A DNA stretch of 64,000 nucleotides from Anniella stebbinsi (taxonomy: Eukaryota; Chordata; Lepidosauria; Squamata; Anniellidae): contig JARDYH010000003.1 in assembly GCA_029215795.1 (NCBI GenBank), positions 175,472,382 to 175,536,381 of the forward strand, in the 5' to 3' direction. A program made the translations under genes and the position numbers. The notes under the pieces are model-generated. The model saw nothing but the letters and a program-made list of their open reading frames with translations. It was not told where the DNA came from and searched no databases. Below, piece by piece: positions 36,070 to 47,727 of this stretch; positions within the stretch are counted from its first letter, which is position 1; the number at the start of each line of letters is the position of its first letter.

Positions 36070-36794
36070 CAGGGAGGATTTCCAGTGGTGCTAAGAAATG
36101 CAAGCTGTATAATCTCATTGTTCAAATTTGGGGCAGGCAGGAACATTTTCAGTTCCGTAGTTTTTTAAAAAAACAAGTAGATCTACGGAAAGGATCCAAT
36201 AGTTTCATGGTGCTAGCGTTATTGATGTTGTGCTAGCATAAGCCAATCCTACTGCAACATCACTAGCACTTAGCAGTGCAATAGATTTCCCAGGACTGGT
36301 TTTCATTGGTTTGGTTTACATGAAAGCAATGTCAACAGCACTAGCACTATGACACCATGGATCTTTCTTGAAAAGTCTACATATAGATGTCAGAGAAATC
36401 TGGTTTTTTTTGCAGGGGGGGGTTCAATGGGTTTTCCTAGGTATGCCCTCCCAATTTGTTTTAGTTCCTGGTGTGGCACCCAACTTGATCTGCATAAAGT
36501 TGGGCCAGTTCATGGATTTTCTGGGCATTTTGTACATTTTTTGTTGTTGGAGGTTCTGCAATCTGCACAAATTCCTCAACAATTTTGCAAATTTGGCCAA
36601 AATTTGCCAGAGATTTATGCAAACCTGAGGGAAAAAATGTGCAAAAAATGTGGAGTTTGGGGAAAAGTGCACAGCTCAGCCTGCAAATACAATTTGAATT
36701 GTACACACCATGGAATTCTGTCAAGAAAAAAAAAACCCACACCTGATTTCCCAGCAAACATTCTACACTTCAAAAAGTCCATAAAAATATGTGT

Positions 36795-36795
<1 letters not shown>

Positions 36796-36829
<34 letters not shown>
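36796..36829 (+). repeat. (GA)n microsatellite
   Basis: About 17 units. Confidence 0.95.
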
Positions 36830-36831
<2 letters not shown>

Positions 36832-37784
36832 ATCTCCTGTTGAGTAGGGAGTCTCATGGTCTTATTGTTACTTGTGATCCCATCCTTGATGCTTTCTTAT
36901 ACTTCACAAAAGCCAGTACAAAGATTTTGACTTCATTTATCAGTATATTTTATGTTATGCACTCTCATCACTTAAAGCTTCAACAGAGGTCACTGCTAAG
37001 GCTAAAAAGATGGAAGTATGTTTGCATATTATTGCATGAATTAATAAACTGGTTTGTAGCACAATTCTGCCTCTTCTATAACAAGAGAACCCATTTTATC
37101 ATTGTACATAACAGAATCTTGTTTTCTAAAGGGAGAACAGAGATTCCAGAATTTCTAGTGTGTGTGTGCATGCTTCTTATAGACATGGTCTTAGTCGGTC
37201 TGAAGTAAGACACGTTATTATTGCTGGCTGCAAGCGTGCTAGAGTTGTGATCTTTCACAACATATAGCAATATCCAGTGACAGAAATCAGATAGGTGACA
37301 AAAGAAATTATAACAGAGCAAGGATGGGGGTGATAGCTGTGCAGTGCTGGGGATAATATACAGTTAGTATCACCATAATGAAAATCTAGTGCTTGAAGTG
37401 TTAACAGCCACTCAGCCTGAACAATAAAAAGACTCAAAGCAATCTATTCTGGGTAAATAGGACCATAATGGCAATAATAGTTAGCATTACAAAGCACTTT
37501 AAGCCATCAAAAGGCCATACAAACAAACAAGAGAAACCATTACGAGCACAAACAAGGGACACAAATTGTGTTACAGAGATCTGATGACAAATTTATTAAC
37601 ACAAAATAGCACAGACTTTACTCTCAGCCTGTGATGCGGTGTTTCTTAATTCAGAGCTAGCGTGCTTTGATTCTGTGTGTACAGTTGATTTTCTACCATG
37701 TCTAGCTGTGGTAACTAAAAATGAAACTGAGAAAGTAAAAGGAGTGAAGGACTTCAGATAGACTGCAACAAACAAATTGATTAA

Positions 37785-37879
37785 GGGTGCATTCCTATGC
37801 ATGTTTAGACTGGAAAAATCCTACAATTCCCAACATTGTAGGGTTTTTTTGCAGTCTAAACGTGCATAGGATTGCATCC
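37785..37879. mobile_element. 95-bp palindromic MITE
   Basis: Ends GGGTGCATTCCTATGCATG and, inward from the right, GGATGCAATCCTATGCACG, with TAA on both flanks (37782-37784 and 37880-37882). The 3-bp duplication suggests a PIF/Harbinger-type origin. Confidence 0.75.
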
Positions 37880-38010
37880 TAAATTTTAATTTCATCCAAT
37901 TATAACAATAAAGTTTTGCCTTTTAGAAGTTAATCAACCTACTTTTGTAAGCTGCCCTGCAATTTTAAAACAAATGGTCCCTTTCTGGTGAACTAATTGA
38001 TTCCACATAC

Positions 38011-38140
38011 CTGTGAGGGCTTGTGGGGCTGCTGAATTTGGGATTGTTGCTGCATCCTGTGGGATTGAACTAATATCTGGTTCTGGGGTACTTCTTGGTG
38101 GGGAGATTGCTAAAGGAGTCATTAGAACACGAGATTTCAG
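38011..38140 (-). CDS. SCML4: SCML4 exon, Pro/Ser-rich linker
   Basis: The 130-nt exon starts after a TCTTCCAG acceptor and ends ACAG before GTATG. It encodes LKSRVLMTPLAISPP, then RSTPEPDISSIPQDAATIP and NSAAPQALT. The first codon continues the PGYK of the upstream exon in phase 0, and the exon ends with one base (G) of a split Val codon, matching the next exon. The segment is Pro/Ser-rich and probably unstructured. It joins the basic N-terminus to the SLED domain. SCMH1 and SCML2 carry similar RVLMTPLA-like sequence in front of their SLED domain, which supports membership of this family. Confidence 0.93.
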
Positions 38141-38623
38141 CTGGAAGACAGAACCAATTTGGGTAATGAAAACACATATAGAATCTGTTCTTATTATACG
38201 ACATGTTTGAGCTCCTTGAATTCCCACACTTTAGCAAATTGCTATAGTATCACATTATTTCTAGACACATTAATGCTTCCAAGGAAAATGGAATACAGCG
38301 AATGGAAATATCTTACATTATGCATTAACCTTTTATGTTGCAAGATACAAAATATTATGCAATTCACAGTATAGTTATTTACACCTTAGGAAACAACTAA
38401 CACAGTATTGCTTATTAAGAACTTACTTACCTCAGACCTAAAGTGTGATGAAAAAGTATCAGATTCATTAAACGATATAAAGGTCCCATTTACTATTTGA
38501 CCCTAAGCCAGGCAAGTGCAAATGCCGTACAATTAGCCAGTTGCTCCAATAAAAATGTCTCTTTATTCACACCATTTTCACCACAAGGAGGCTCTTGGGA
38601 AATCAAGTCATTACAGAAACATA

Positions 38624-38745
38624 GGCAGGATCTATACTACTGCTTTATAAAGGTTTATAACAACCGTTTGGGCCCAGGACATATTCAATATACCATTTTC
38701 AAACCATTTTCAAAGTGTTATATCCTGCTTGGTGTAGATCTGACC
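38624..38745 (+). mobile_element. Small MITE of the GGCAGGATCTACAC family
   Basis: Begins GGCAGGATCTATACTACTGC and ends TTGGTGTAGATCTGACC. Closely related to the copy at 8982. Confidence 0.75.
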
Positions 38746-39046
38746 CATGATCCCTGTCCAACTAAAGTTAGTTGTGATGAAACCCTCATTGCTTTCAACA
38801 GGACTTATTCACAATTTACTTTAGCCACTTTGGGGGCCTTAGTCATTCTAACTCACAATGGATTGGATTCAAAGGCTGCTTGCATAATCAGAAGGCACTT
38901 GGTTTTTTTGGTTCCTAATTGTTTGGCAATTCAGCCCTCTAGCTGCACCCCCTGTGTCACATCCCACACCATTCCCAGAGGTCAATTCACCTTCAGGATT
39001 AGAGGATCTACAACAGAAGAGTGGACTTGGGGTGCTGGATCCGCCC

Positions 39047-39138
39047 CAGGTTTCAGTGAGAATCAATCAGAACTCTAAAGGAGTTATCCAAGGTGCGACG
39101 CTCTTTTAGAGTTCTGGCTGGTTCTCTGACTGAAACCC
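39047..39138. repeat. Imperfect hairpin, about 37-bp arms
   Basis: CAGGTTTCAGTGAGAATC and CAGAACTCTAAAGGAG pair with CTCTTTTAGAGTTCTGGC and TCTGACTGAAACCC across an 18-nt spacer. Weak pairing may extend outward. Confidence 0.75.
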
Positions 39139-39778
39139 GCAGCAGATTCACCGTTCCACTGACACTGGAGGCACCAGCCTCCACTACATCATTGTTCTTG
39201 GGATCCAACCGCAAATGGGTTAGAAACACACACTAGCCTGAGAATCAGTTACCATAAGATAATATCATCGCTATGCCTGGCAATAAAACAAAAATGCTTG
39301 TGTAATCAAATGTCAATTAGTTATTTCACAGTTCACATGAGATATTTGATCTCCTTTCTTCTGAGGTTCAAAGCTAATTCACACCATTGATTGAACTTTT
39401 TCCAGCATTTCTGAGAGAAATTTCACACACAGTTCAAAATATCCAGCTAGCAGTTGATTTTTGTCATTTATAACAAATGACAAAATAAATGATGCTGTAG
39501 AAGACACACACATGTTATGTTTGATAGCAAATTTCTTATCCATGAAATTGTAAGAGAAATTTTATTGCCCATCAGCTGTCACACACACCACACAGGGTAT
39601 GAAAAGCAGACTACTATCCAAAATGGAGAAGTTCTCCTCCATACAAGGCATAGTCAAACCATAGAATTCCTTGCCACAAGATGTACTGACGGTTACCCAC
39701 TTGGATAGTTTCAGAAATATAGGGAGAATAAAGCTAGCAATGGCCACTAGTCATGATGGCTATGTATTACCTCCAGTA

Positions 39779-39822
39779 TCAGAGCTCTTTAAAACCAGAG
39801 GTAACAGAGCTCTTTAAAACCA
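39779..39822 (+). repeat. Short tandem duplication
   Basis: CAGAGCTCTTTAAAACCAG occurs twice, 25 bp apart. Confidence 0.9.
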
Positions 39823-39937
39823 GTTGCTGGAGAACAGAAGTGAGAAAATGCTATTGCCCTTGTTCTTTGCTTGTGGGCTTCCAATTGGCAATCTCACTGC
39901 TTTCTCCCCGCTGCCACTGCAGCACTGCCAAATTGGT

Positions 39938-39954
39938 GGGGGGGGGGGGGGGGG
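39938..39954 (+). repeat. G homopolymer
   Basis: About 17 consecutive G. Confidence 0.95.
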
Positions 39955-40204
39955 AAGGGGACAAAAAAAGGCCAGGGGACCACATGTGGCCCACAGACTG
40001 CATGTTTCCCACCCCTGATCTAAACTAAGGTTTAGGGCAGTGTGTATAACCTGCAGGTCCCCAAGCCAGCATCATATTCAGTTCTCAGGACAGAAAAGGT
40101 TGTGCACTCCTGTCTTAGGGAAAGAGGCCAGGATTATAAACTGAGGTTTGAAGTTGGCTTGTTTCTATAAACTATAAGTCAGACCAGACTATGTAATTTA
40201 AAAG

Positions 40205-40625
40205 CATATCTCCCTCCTTATTCCCAAGAGAAACTCAAGGCAGCTAACAAATCAGAAACCATAATATAATATATAAAAGCATGTATATAGTGCTTCCCAT
40301 GACTAATAAGAACAATTGTCAAATAATAATATGTAATAATAATAATAATAATAATGCCATTGGCCACCAACAATAACAATTTCATAGGACAGCAGTCAAA
40401 ACTCCCTATGGCAACATTAAAAACAAACCAGGAGAACTTTAGTCCAAAGGCTTTTTAAAATAGCCTTGTTTTTGTCAGCTCCCTAAAACAATAAAGTGGC
40501 AAAGCCCAATGAGCCCCAATTGGCAAGGCATTCCCTAGGGTAGGCTCCATGACAGGGAAAGCCCTATCCCTGGCAGCTGCCCATCATACTTCTTGGGTAT
40601 AACAGCCTATATTAATCAAAGGTTG
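40205..40625 (-). mobile_element. LINE 3' end, minus strand
   Basis: AACTCAAGGCAGCTAACAAA, then GGCAAGGCATTCCCTAGGGT and AGGGAAAGCCCTATCCCTGG are typical of reversed LINE 3' ends. Contains an (ATA)n tract. Confidence 0.5.
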
Positions 40626-40644
40626 CCGACAAAGACATATGGAA

Positions 40645-40845
40645 GGGCAGCCTTTAAGTTACCCAGGTGCCAAGCCAGGGTTGGACATAACAACAAACCA
40701 CAGTTAGTGAAACATGGAAACAAAAGCTTCCCATCTCCTTCTTGAGGCCATAGCAGGGGAAGGGAGGGAAGCAGCCAGCACACAAGCCCAAGGCTCATGC
40801 ATGTCATGCTAAACTGTAGTTTAGTGTTATGTATGACCAGCCTAT
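40645..40845 (+). mobile_element. Possible MITE with paired ends
   Basis: GGTTGGACATAACAACAAAC (40679) pairs loosely with TGTTATGTATGACCA (near 40825). Internal ACCACAGTTAGTG and CTAAACTGTAGTTTAGTG also pair. Confidence 0.4.
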
Positions 40846-41206
40846 TAGGATGGCAACTTATACATCCGCAAAAAAGAGGAAAGGCATCATCAACACCGAG
40901 GGACAAAAGAGGACATCAATTTTCGTAACACTTATATCTGCTCATGCATAACAGGTGCAAGGTTAGAAATAATTATTCTAATTAAACAGAAATACAGTCC
41001 CTCTCATCACAGTGTGGAAGACTATGTCCGGGTGACCTATATGCCTACCTGTTCAGTCTGCTGCCCAAGTGCTAAGTATCAAGGGGCAACAGTTCTTAGG
41101 ATTCTTTATCCTTAAACTGGACAGTGTTTCAAATACAAGATATTGTCAAACAGAGGACAGTCCTCTGTAAAAAAAAAATTTGACATGTGGCCAACCTAAT
41201 GTCACA

Positions 41207-41258
41207 CCGTATTTCATCTTATTTCCTCCCATCACTTTCCTGTCATTGCCTGTCAGTT
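41207..41258 (+). repeat. Direct repeat, copy 1
   Basis: CCGTATTTCATCTTATTT, then CATCACTTTCCTGTCA and TGCCTG recur at 41774-41822. Confidence 0.85.
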
Positions 41259-41773
41259 TACATATATCATCAGTCATTGCCAACTCCTCCTCTAAATTAA
41301 TCTATTTTAGCTGCCAGGTTGCAACCCCATGGTATTTTCAACATCCCTGAGTTAGCTGGAGCTTCTCCCACCTGTTCTTTTTGTGAAAGGGTCCTTCCCC
41401 AATGTTAGAATAAGCAGTGCACTGTGTACGCTGAAAGCACCTGGCTTCCCTCTCTTCAGGTCAATAGTGCCATTTCTTAACATCCCCTCCTTCTACCAGT
41501 TGGACTCCCACAGCCAAACCAACCTCTAACAGGCAAGGAGCAGGTGGCTTCCCACTGTGATGATTGGAGGGAGCCATATTCTTCGGAAGGAAGAGGCTAG
41601 ATGCAGCTGGCCCGTCGCTGCTCCTTTCTTTCAACCCTGTGTCTCCCACTGCGAACAGGGCTATTTCTCATCAGAAAGGGGGTCCTTCGGTCCTTCAGGG
41701 GTGGCCTAACATTGAGTGCACTTCTAAACACAAACCCAGAGCTACTGTCAAAAGCCCACACAGAAAATGACAC

Positions 41774-41822
41774 GCCGTATTTCATCTTATTTTCCCCATC
41801 ACTTTCCTGTCACTGCCTGACA
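41774..41822 (+). repeat. Direct repeat, copy 2
   Basis: Second copy of the segment at 41207, 564 bp on. The sequence between and around them does not match. Confidence 0.85.
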
Positions 41823-42307
41823 ACAAAATGTATGCCCCAATTTATTGCCCATGAAAAAGTAATATGACGACAGATCACATGAAAAGGTACATTTTAAAAG
41901 TCAATTGTCTGAAATCTACATGTTCAAAGGCACATTCCCCCCCCCCCCCACACACACACTTTTCAAATGCCATTCCTGGCACAGCATGTAAAGACCACAA
42001 TGAATTTCTCGGAACAGAAATATTCCACTTAGCTGAAGCTTGTGCGCTTAAAGTGGGTATACACAAGCCATATATCCTTCTGAAATGAAAGTTCCTGTAA
42101 ATATATTTCACCATACCTCCACAAGTGTCAACATTAATACTGGGAAAGCGCCTGTGATTAAATCCCTCTTGCTTTTTCTATAAAAGCTACAAGATATAGT
42201 TCTTTGTAAACAACAGGCAAGGAAGACATTAAATATGTTTAGCCATTTATCTAGATGGAATTTGGCAGCACATATACATGGAGACACCCAGACCATTGCA
42301 AAAACGT

Positions 42308-42328
42308 ACACACACACACACACACACA
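42308..42328 (+). repeat. (CA)n microsatellite at Harbinger insertion site
   Basis: Ends directly at the AGA target duplication of the 6.4 kb element. Confidence 0.95.
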
Positions 42329-42330
42329 GA

Positions 42331-42365
42331 GACTGGTTTTGGACAACACATTAAGCAACGGAGGG
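42331..42365 (+). repeat. Left terminal inverted repeat of the Harbinger element
   Basis: It reads GACTGGTTTTGGACAACA then CATTAAGCAACGGAGGG. It pairs with the right end at 28 of 35 positions. The flank is AGA just outside, preceded by a (CA)n tract. Confidence 0.88.
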
Positions 42366-43050
42366 ATAAATAGCGTACTGATAGTGTGTTAGGTAGGCGC
42401 AGCTCCCCACACAACACATTGCAGCCTGTGTTACTTGGTAGCGGCAACCGCCCCAGTTGTTAATAGAGTACGCAGCCATGACTAACAGCCATCTAACATT
42501 GGCCCTGTCCAGCAACCACCGACAGGCCTCCCAGATGTATCCCAGCATGCACCATGGCATGAAATACATGGGCGCCGCCATCGAAGCTGCAGGTGGACAC
42601 GCCTCTCACACCCCATTGGATGCACAGAGGCACTGGGCAGGACACCCAAACCCTGGGCGGAGTAGCAGACAGGAGGAGTGGCTAGATTGACAGAGCTGCC
42701 ATGCCCCGCCCCCAGCAACTGTAGGCACCCACGCCACGTCACACCCGGTGCTCCGAAGTGACCGTGCAAGGACCGGCCGGCTAGCCATGAGACAGGCACA
42801 AAGCACGCCCACCCAATCCATCCCCCACAGTGCCCCAGAGCCCCATCCACAGCTGAGGAAGGTGGTGCTCGGCCAATGTACAGGCAAGCTGCAGTCAAAA
42901 TGCATACTCGGGCGCCAGAGCCAGACGCAAGGCAGCCCGTCCCCAGGAGTGGCCCACACCCTCCCTATATGGGAGGCAGGGCAGCCACAAGGGCACCCGA
43001 AGACTCCGAGCTTCCCCCAAGAAGTCCCCCCAGTGCATCTTCCCGGAAAT

Positions 43051-43052
43051 AA

Positions 43053-43100
<48 letters not shown>

Positions 43101-43101
43101 G
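43051..43101 (+). repeat. (AAAG)n microsatellite inside the Harbinger element
   Basis: About 13 units of AAAG. It lies between the transposase end and the left terminus, so it arose or expanded after insertion or was carried by the element. Confidence 0.95.
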
Positions 43102-43332
43102 AAGGGGAAAGTGAAGCTTTATTCAGCATGGCATATAAAAATGGTTATATGGGCACAGGGCCAGTGCGAAGCATAGACGGAATAATCGGAAAAGCTAGTC
43201 TCCCCCGGGCTGGGCGAAGGTGACATGGAAGGCATAGTGGTTATGGGTCAGCAGAGCATGGCACCACGAAGCCGCAAGCTGCAGAAAGGGATGAAGGGAA
43301 GGCGGGTGGGGTCGCACTGCCAGAAAGCAACA

Positions 43333-44985
43333 TCAGTCCACAGACGGCACTCCACAGCCAACGCTCACACGGGGGGGGGGATATTGCAGCCACATCCATT
43401 CATCGATACTTTCACGCACCTGTGATGCTTTTGCATGGGCACGGCAGTCCCCAGCAGGGTTCACAGGCCTGGGCAACGGCGCAACATCACGTCCATCCAC
43501 AGCAATGGCATCATCATCTTCACCTGGCTGAGGAAGGTCAGGGTGCTTGACCAGTAACACATCCCTACGGGACTCGTAGATGTTGTGCAGAATGCAGCAG
43601 CACACCATGACATCCAGGATGATGTCAGCATGCAAATCCAGCAAGCTAAACAGGGAGCGCCAACGCTCCTTCAGCCGCCCAAAGGCGCACTTCACAGGCA
43701 GGTGGGCCAGGCAGTGGTAGTAGTTGTATTTATGTTGCACGGCATTGCAGGGGTAGCAGTACGGGGCCATCAGCCACAGCTTGGTTGGCCAGGAGCAACG
43801 GCCCCACAGCATGCCTGCAGCGGGCCCGGAGGAGAGGAAGCAGCCCGACGACAACTTGGCCACCAGGGGGGAGTTCCAGAAGATGGCTGTGTCGTGGCTC
43901 TGCCCTGCATAGACATCCAGGAACTGACCCTTGGCATCCACCACCGCCTGAAGAACCATGCTGTAGAAATGCTTGCGGTTGTAGTACTCCTCGTCACGAG
44001 AGAGGGGGCAAGGATGCGCACATGGGTTGAGTCCAGCACCCCAACCACCTGTGGGAAGCCCAGGGCACAGAAGCCATGCATATTCTCCCCAACCCATGCA
44101 TATTCTCCCCAACTCATCCCCAACCCAGATGGCGTTGGCCAGGTACAGCTCGTTCAGCATGCTCACCGTCTCCCAGAAGATCTCGCATGCAGTGGACACG
44201 CCCACCCCGAAGACCGTCGACAGCGGCAAGTACCCCACGTTGAAAGCCAGCTTGTACAGCGTCGGGGCCAAATGGTGGGAGACTGGAATGCAAGGGAGCA
44301 TGACAGTACATTCCCTCTGCAGTACAGGGGTCACCTCGGCCACCAGCTCATTGAAAGTCGCGTGGAACATGCGGAAGCTCCCGTGGAAACACTCGTCATC
44401 CCAGCTCTCCAAGTTCTGCATCTCCTTCCACACGGCATCCGTCTGTGGGAGCACCCAGTAGCGGATGGTCTCGCACTGCTCAAGGAGGTCAGCAAATGTC
44501 GCCAGGTGGGGAATGCGGTGCAGGGCTTCCATGGCTGTGCCTCTGGCCAACGCCCCTGTAGTCACCGTGCCCACATCATATCGGCACAGCAGCGGCAGGA
44601 CGGCGGCCCGGCAACAGGGCAAGGCCTCTGCAACACCAAGGGGCCAGCAACCACTGCCTGTCCTGAACGTCGGCCCCACGGGCAAGGCGCCACCCAGGTG
44701 GCACAGCCAGGCATGTAGCACGTCCTCCTCATCACCATTGGCATGGTTCTGCGTAGCTGCCTGGATTGCCGCCTGCAAGCCGACTATAGCAAGTCCTTGG
44801 CAGGACATTGCCACTAGCAGTGGAATGGCCAGAGGGGAGGCAGACATGACAGGAGGGCCGGCGGGCATGCCGGAGCAGGAGGGCAGAGGGAGGGCCGGCG
44901 GCACAGCCAGCATGGGACAGCCCAATACGGGAGTGTGGGAACAAGATGACAAGGTAGCATTGTTATGTCTGCTGCACACCTGCAA
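43333..44985 (-). pseudogene. Harbinger (HARBI1-like, DDE_Tnp_4) transposase, inactivated
   Basis: The 550-codon frame shows the family layout: WDDECFHGSFRMFHATFNEL, a helix-turn-helix-like region (YKLAFNVGYLPLSTVFGVG, STACEIFWETV), then the DDE core. The first Asp (VLDSTHVRI, codon 44031-44033) lies in another frame. A 20-bp tandem duplication (CATGCATATTCTCCCCAAC plus one base, at 44075 and 44095) shifts the frame before it, and a second shift lies between it and RDEEYYNRKHFYSM. The second Asp (FLDVYAG, 43915-43917) is present. At the expected catalytic Glu, in the block before AFGRLKERWR, the codon at 43690-43692 is AAG (Lys). The C-terminal LDVMVCCCILHNI helix is kept. In an intact element it would cut and rejoin the ends. 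Here it cannot be functional. Confidence 0.85.
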
Positions 44986-45832
44986 GAGAATGGAGTGAAA
45001 GGAAGTGGCTGGAATCGGGGGGCCACTATGGGGCAGTGCCGCTTTAAGACGATGCGAGGGAACTACAGAGAGGGGATGGGCGCAGCTTGCATATGCCGAT
45101 GGAAGGGCCTACGGCCACACAGGGATCAAAAGGCGGCACTGCCTGATGCTCCGCTCCAGATGTCGAATACGAAGCAAGACTTCTCCCAGGGCCATCTCCA
45201 GAGCGCAGAGGCACCATGCCATATGGGCCTTCCACCTTCTGCGGATGGCACGGTGGAGGGAGATCAGCTTCCCTGGGGGGGGGGAAGAGAAGGGGAGGAG
45301 AGGAGAGGGAGGACAGCCATCAGTGACACAGAGGCCATAGCAGTTTCCCTACACTCAGTCCAACCTACCCGCACACTGACCTCTTTGCCACAGAGCCCTG
45401 CAGCGGTGGCGTGGGGCGCTCTCCTCCCTGCATCGGCCAGAGCAGCCTGCGTGGAGCCATGCGGACCTGTAGGGTGCTGCCATGTCGTCGGGATAGGTCT
45501 GCAATGAGGAACAGTGGGGCTGCGAACGGCTCATCTCTAGGGTGTGCAACATTGTAACAGGAGGCCGTCACATCTACATTGCCTTGAGCGGGCAGAACGG
45601 CCCAAGGGAGGCAGTTGCCAGAGCAATGGGAGGCTACAAGGGGGCCTAGCGTGGCATGGGGAGGGAGTGTCTACTGCCAAGGATCCTCAGCGGACAGCCC
45701 AGGGGGGGCATTACATGCCTGTGGCTCAGGGCATGTCATGCGGGAAGGGCCCTTACTCTTCCCCTCCTCCTCTCCCTTTTCGTCAGAGTCCGATGGGAAG
45801 TCCTGGGCCCGCTTGGCCCGGCTGCCTAAGCT

Positions 45833-47727
45833 TCACCGCTCCTGCCCTCTGGTCTCCCCCCTACCATCCCTGAGGCATCTGTTGCAGCCGCTGCCACTCA
45901 TGGGGCAGTATGCTGTAGCCGCTGGCGGAGGCAGGTACTGCTGAGGAGGCATGTATCCAGACGGCGGCATGTAGGGGGTGGGCTGAGGGGCATCATGGTA
46001 TGCTCCCCAGAATGCCTGGGCAACCTCCCTAAGGGCCTCAGTTTGGAGGTCGATGGCAGCTGTGCACTCACGCATGCCTAGGTCGATGATGGTGTCGGTG
46101 GCTGCCATGGCCTCTGTCATCCAGATGACATGATCCTACAGATCATGACACACTCCTGCCCCGGCTCCCGTATGGCTTGGGAGGATCCGTCCATGGCTTG
46201 GGAGGATCCGTCCATGGCTTGGGTGGCCATGCATGTCGGCCACACGGTGAGAACTCACTCCTTGGTGAGCCTGGACTCCTCCTCGCCTGCCATGCATCTG
46301 AATAGGTCGCCTCCGTGGCCGTGACCAGGTCCTTCGCCATCTACAGTTGGTCTGCCTTGCACCTGTTGCGCAGACGGGCACACCTCTGTGTGTTGGTCAG
46401 GGGACGGGCTTGAGTGGCTGGGGCTGTGACATCCTCGCCGGCAGGCGGGGGTGGCGGCTCCTCCTCTAGGGGGCATCTTCCTCCATCTCTGCGACCTCCA
46501 GCTGCAGGACCCCCTCTATCTCCTCCGTGAGCACGGCCTCGCCAACTAGGAGTTTGGCTTCCAGAAGCACATCCTTCACTTCCATGAAGGTGTCATCAGT
46601 AGCCTGCGTATCGATGCTCTGCAACTCTTCCTGGGAAGGTGACAGTTCTGGCTGCGGACCGTCGCCAACCTGGAACTCCACAAGGTGCTCTATTTCTTCC
46701 TGCACCTCCTGGGACACTGGCCCCGTCTCCATAACGGGATTCATGATGCAATAGTTGAACTCCTCCACCATGGTGCTGCTGCTCTCCATCTCCATCCGCA
46801 TACGTGGTGCTCCCTCTGCCTGCCCTGCTCCCCCAGTGCCCGTGGCATGGGCGCTGGCTCTGGCACTGGCTGGTTGTGGCTTCGTGGGTGGCACTCATGG
46901 CCATGATGGCCCAGGTAGATCGTCCTCCTGCTAGGTCTCTGACACTAGTGGCACGGGTCGCTTGTCCTCTACCTGCAACTCTGTATAGAACAGGCGTAGG
47001 AACACCGTAGGTGCTGAAGGAGGCTGTCACAGGGGAGGCACTCCTTGAGGAGCGGGTTCTTCTGGCCTCCTTGGGTGGCGGTTGTGGCAGCAGAGAGGGG
47101 CTGTGGCCTCCCACAGGCACGCTCTTTGGCTTCGGCACAGCTGGCCATGAGTCTGGTTGGGCCCTCACCACTGACGTGCTGGTCGGTGGTGGGCGTGGGG
47201 CGTCCCTCCGTGGCGGTGGTTGGGGTGCCTGGGTAGGTGTTATCGCAGCGTAGCCCTTGGGCCTGTTGGGCACGTTGTCACGTGCACGGTGCCTCACCGG
47301 TTGTGACCCTGCTGCCCGCCGTGTGCCCTGGCATGATGTCGTGGCACTCCTCCAGCAGGCGTGCCAGGTCATCGTAGAAGGGCATGGTGCGTGGCTCGAC
47401 CCCGGTTCTGTTATTGTGCATGACGGTCTCCTTAAACATCCTCTTGAGTCCGTGCAGCTTGTCCTTGCATTGCTTGGCATTGCGGTTATGTCCCCATTCC
47501 TGCATCTGCCTGGAGAGCCAGGGGTAGAGCTGGTCATGCCTGGCTGTAGCCATGATCCTCCTTGCTTCCCAGCTGCCCCACAATTCTATGAAGTCCCCGA
47601 TTTCCACCTCGGACCAGTGCTGCACTCTGCGTCTTCCTGGAGGGTCCTGCCTGCTTCCCTCTCCTTCGGGTTGCAAGCCGTCGCCCTCGGGCTGACTGTC
47701 TCGGCTATCCTCTCCCTCTGGGTCCAT
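45833..47727 (-). pseudogene. Harbinger Myb/SANT-like partner gene, broken
   Basis: The N-terminal 149-codon frame (47727-47278) has a trihelix/SANT-like domain: HWSEVEIGDFIELWGS, LYPWLSRQMQEWGHNRN and AKQCKDKLHGLKRMFKETV. Its Trp and basic-residue spacing is typical of the second protein of PIF/Harbinger elements, which helps import the transposase and bind the ends. Further coding-looking blocks follow in other frames: an acidic stretch at 46894-46466 (EEIEHLVEFQV), a basic block near 46380-46340 and a Pro/Tyr-rich C-terminus at 46120-45833 (YMPPSGYMPPQQYLPPP). At least two frame changes separate them, either frameshifts or introns. A 21-bp repeat, about two full copies plus part of a third, near 46173-46220 lies in the damaged part. 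Confidence 0.7.

Larger units (their letters stand above)
34601..38010 (-). other. SCML4: SCML4 intron, 3.4 kb
   Basis: GT-AG intron on the minus strand. It holds a palindromic repeat fragment and a CR1 3' end (34905-35345), a fold-back element (35711-36069), a GA tract (36796-36829) and a 95-bp MITE (37785-37879). I see nothing nameable in 35350-35705, 36075-36790 or 36835-37780. Confidence 0.8.

Noticed and set aside
36349..36843. 164-codon plus-strand frame
   Set aside because: Ends in a GA microsatellite (RERERE) and crosses T-rich repeated words. No domain.
38497..39078. 193-codon plus-strand frame
   Set aside because: It runs through a small MITE and a fold-back sequence in the SCML4 intron. 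No domain.
43585..44718. Plus-strand 377-codon open frame
   Set aside because: It is antisense to the Harbinger transposase, in GC-rich sequence that lacks stops by composition. No domain was recognised.
46173..46220. Short direct repeats resembling a CRISPR array
   Set aside because: About two full 21-bp units plus part of a third, directly adjoining with no spacers. It is a tandem repeat inside a transposon gene of a vertebrate genome.
46596..47537. 313-codon minus-strand frame rich in Ser, Pro and Arg
   Set aside because: Mostly an off-frame reading of the Myb-like gene and the sequence after it. Only parts may belong to the broken gene.
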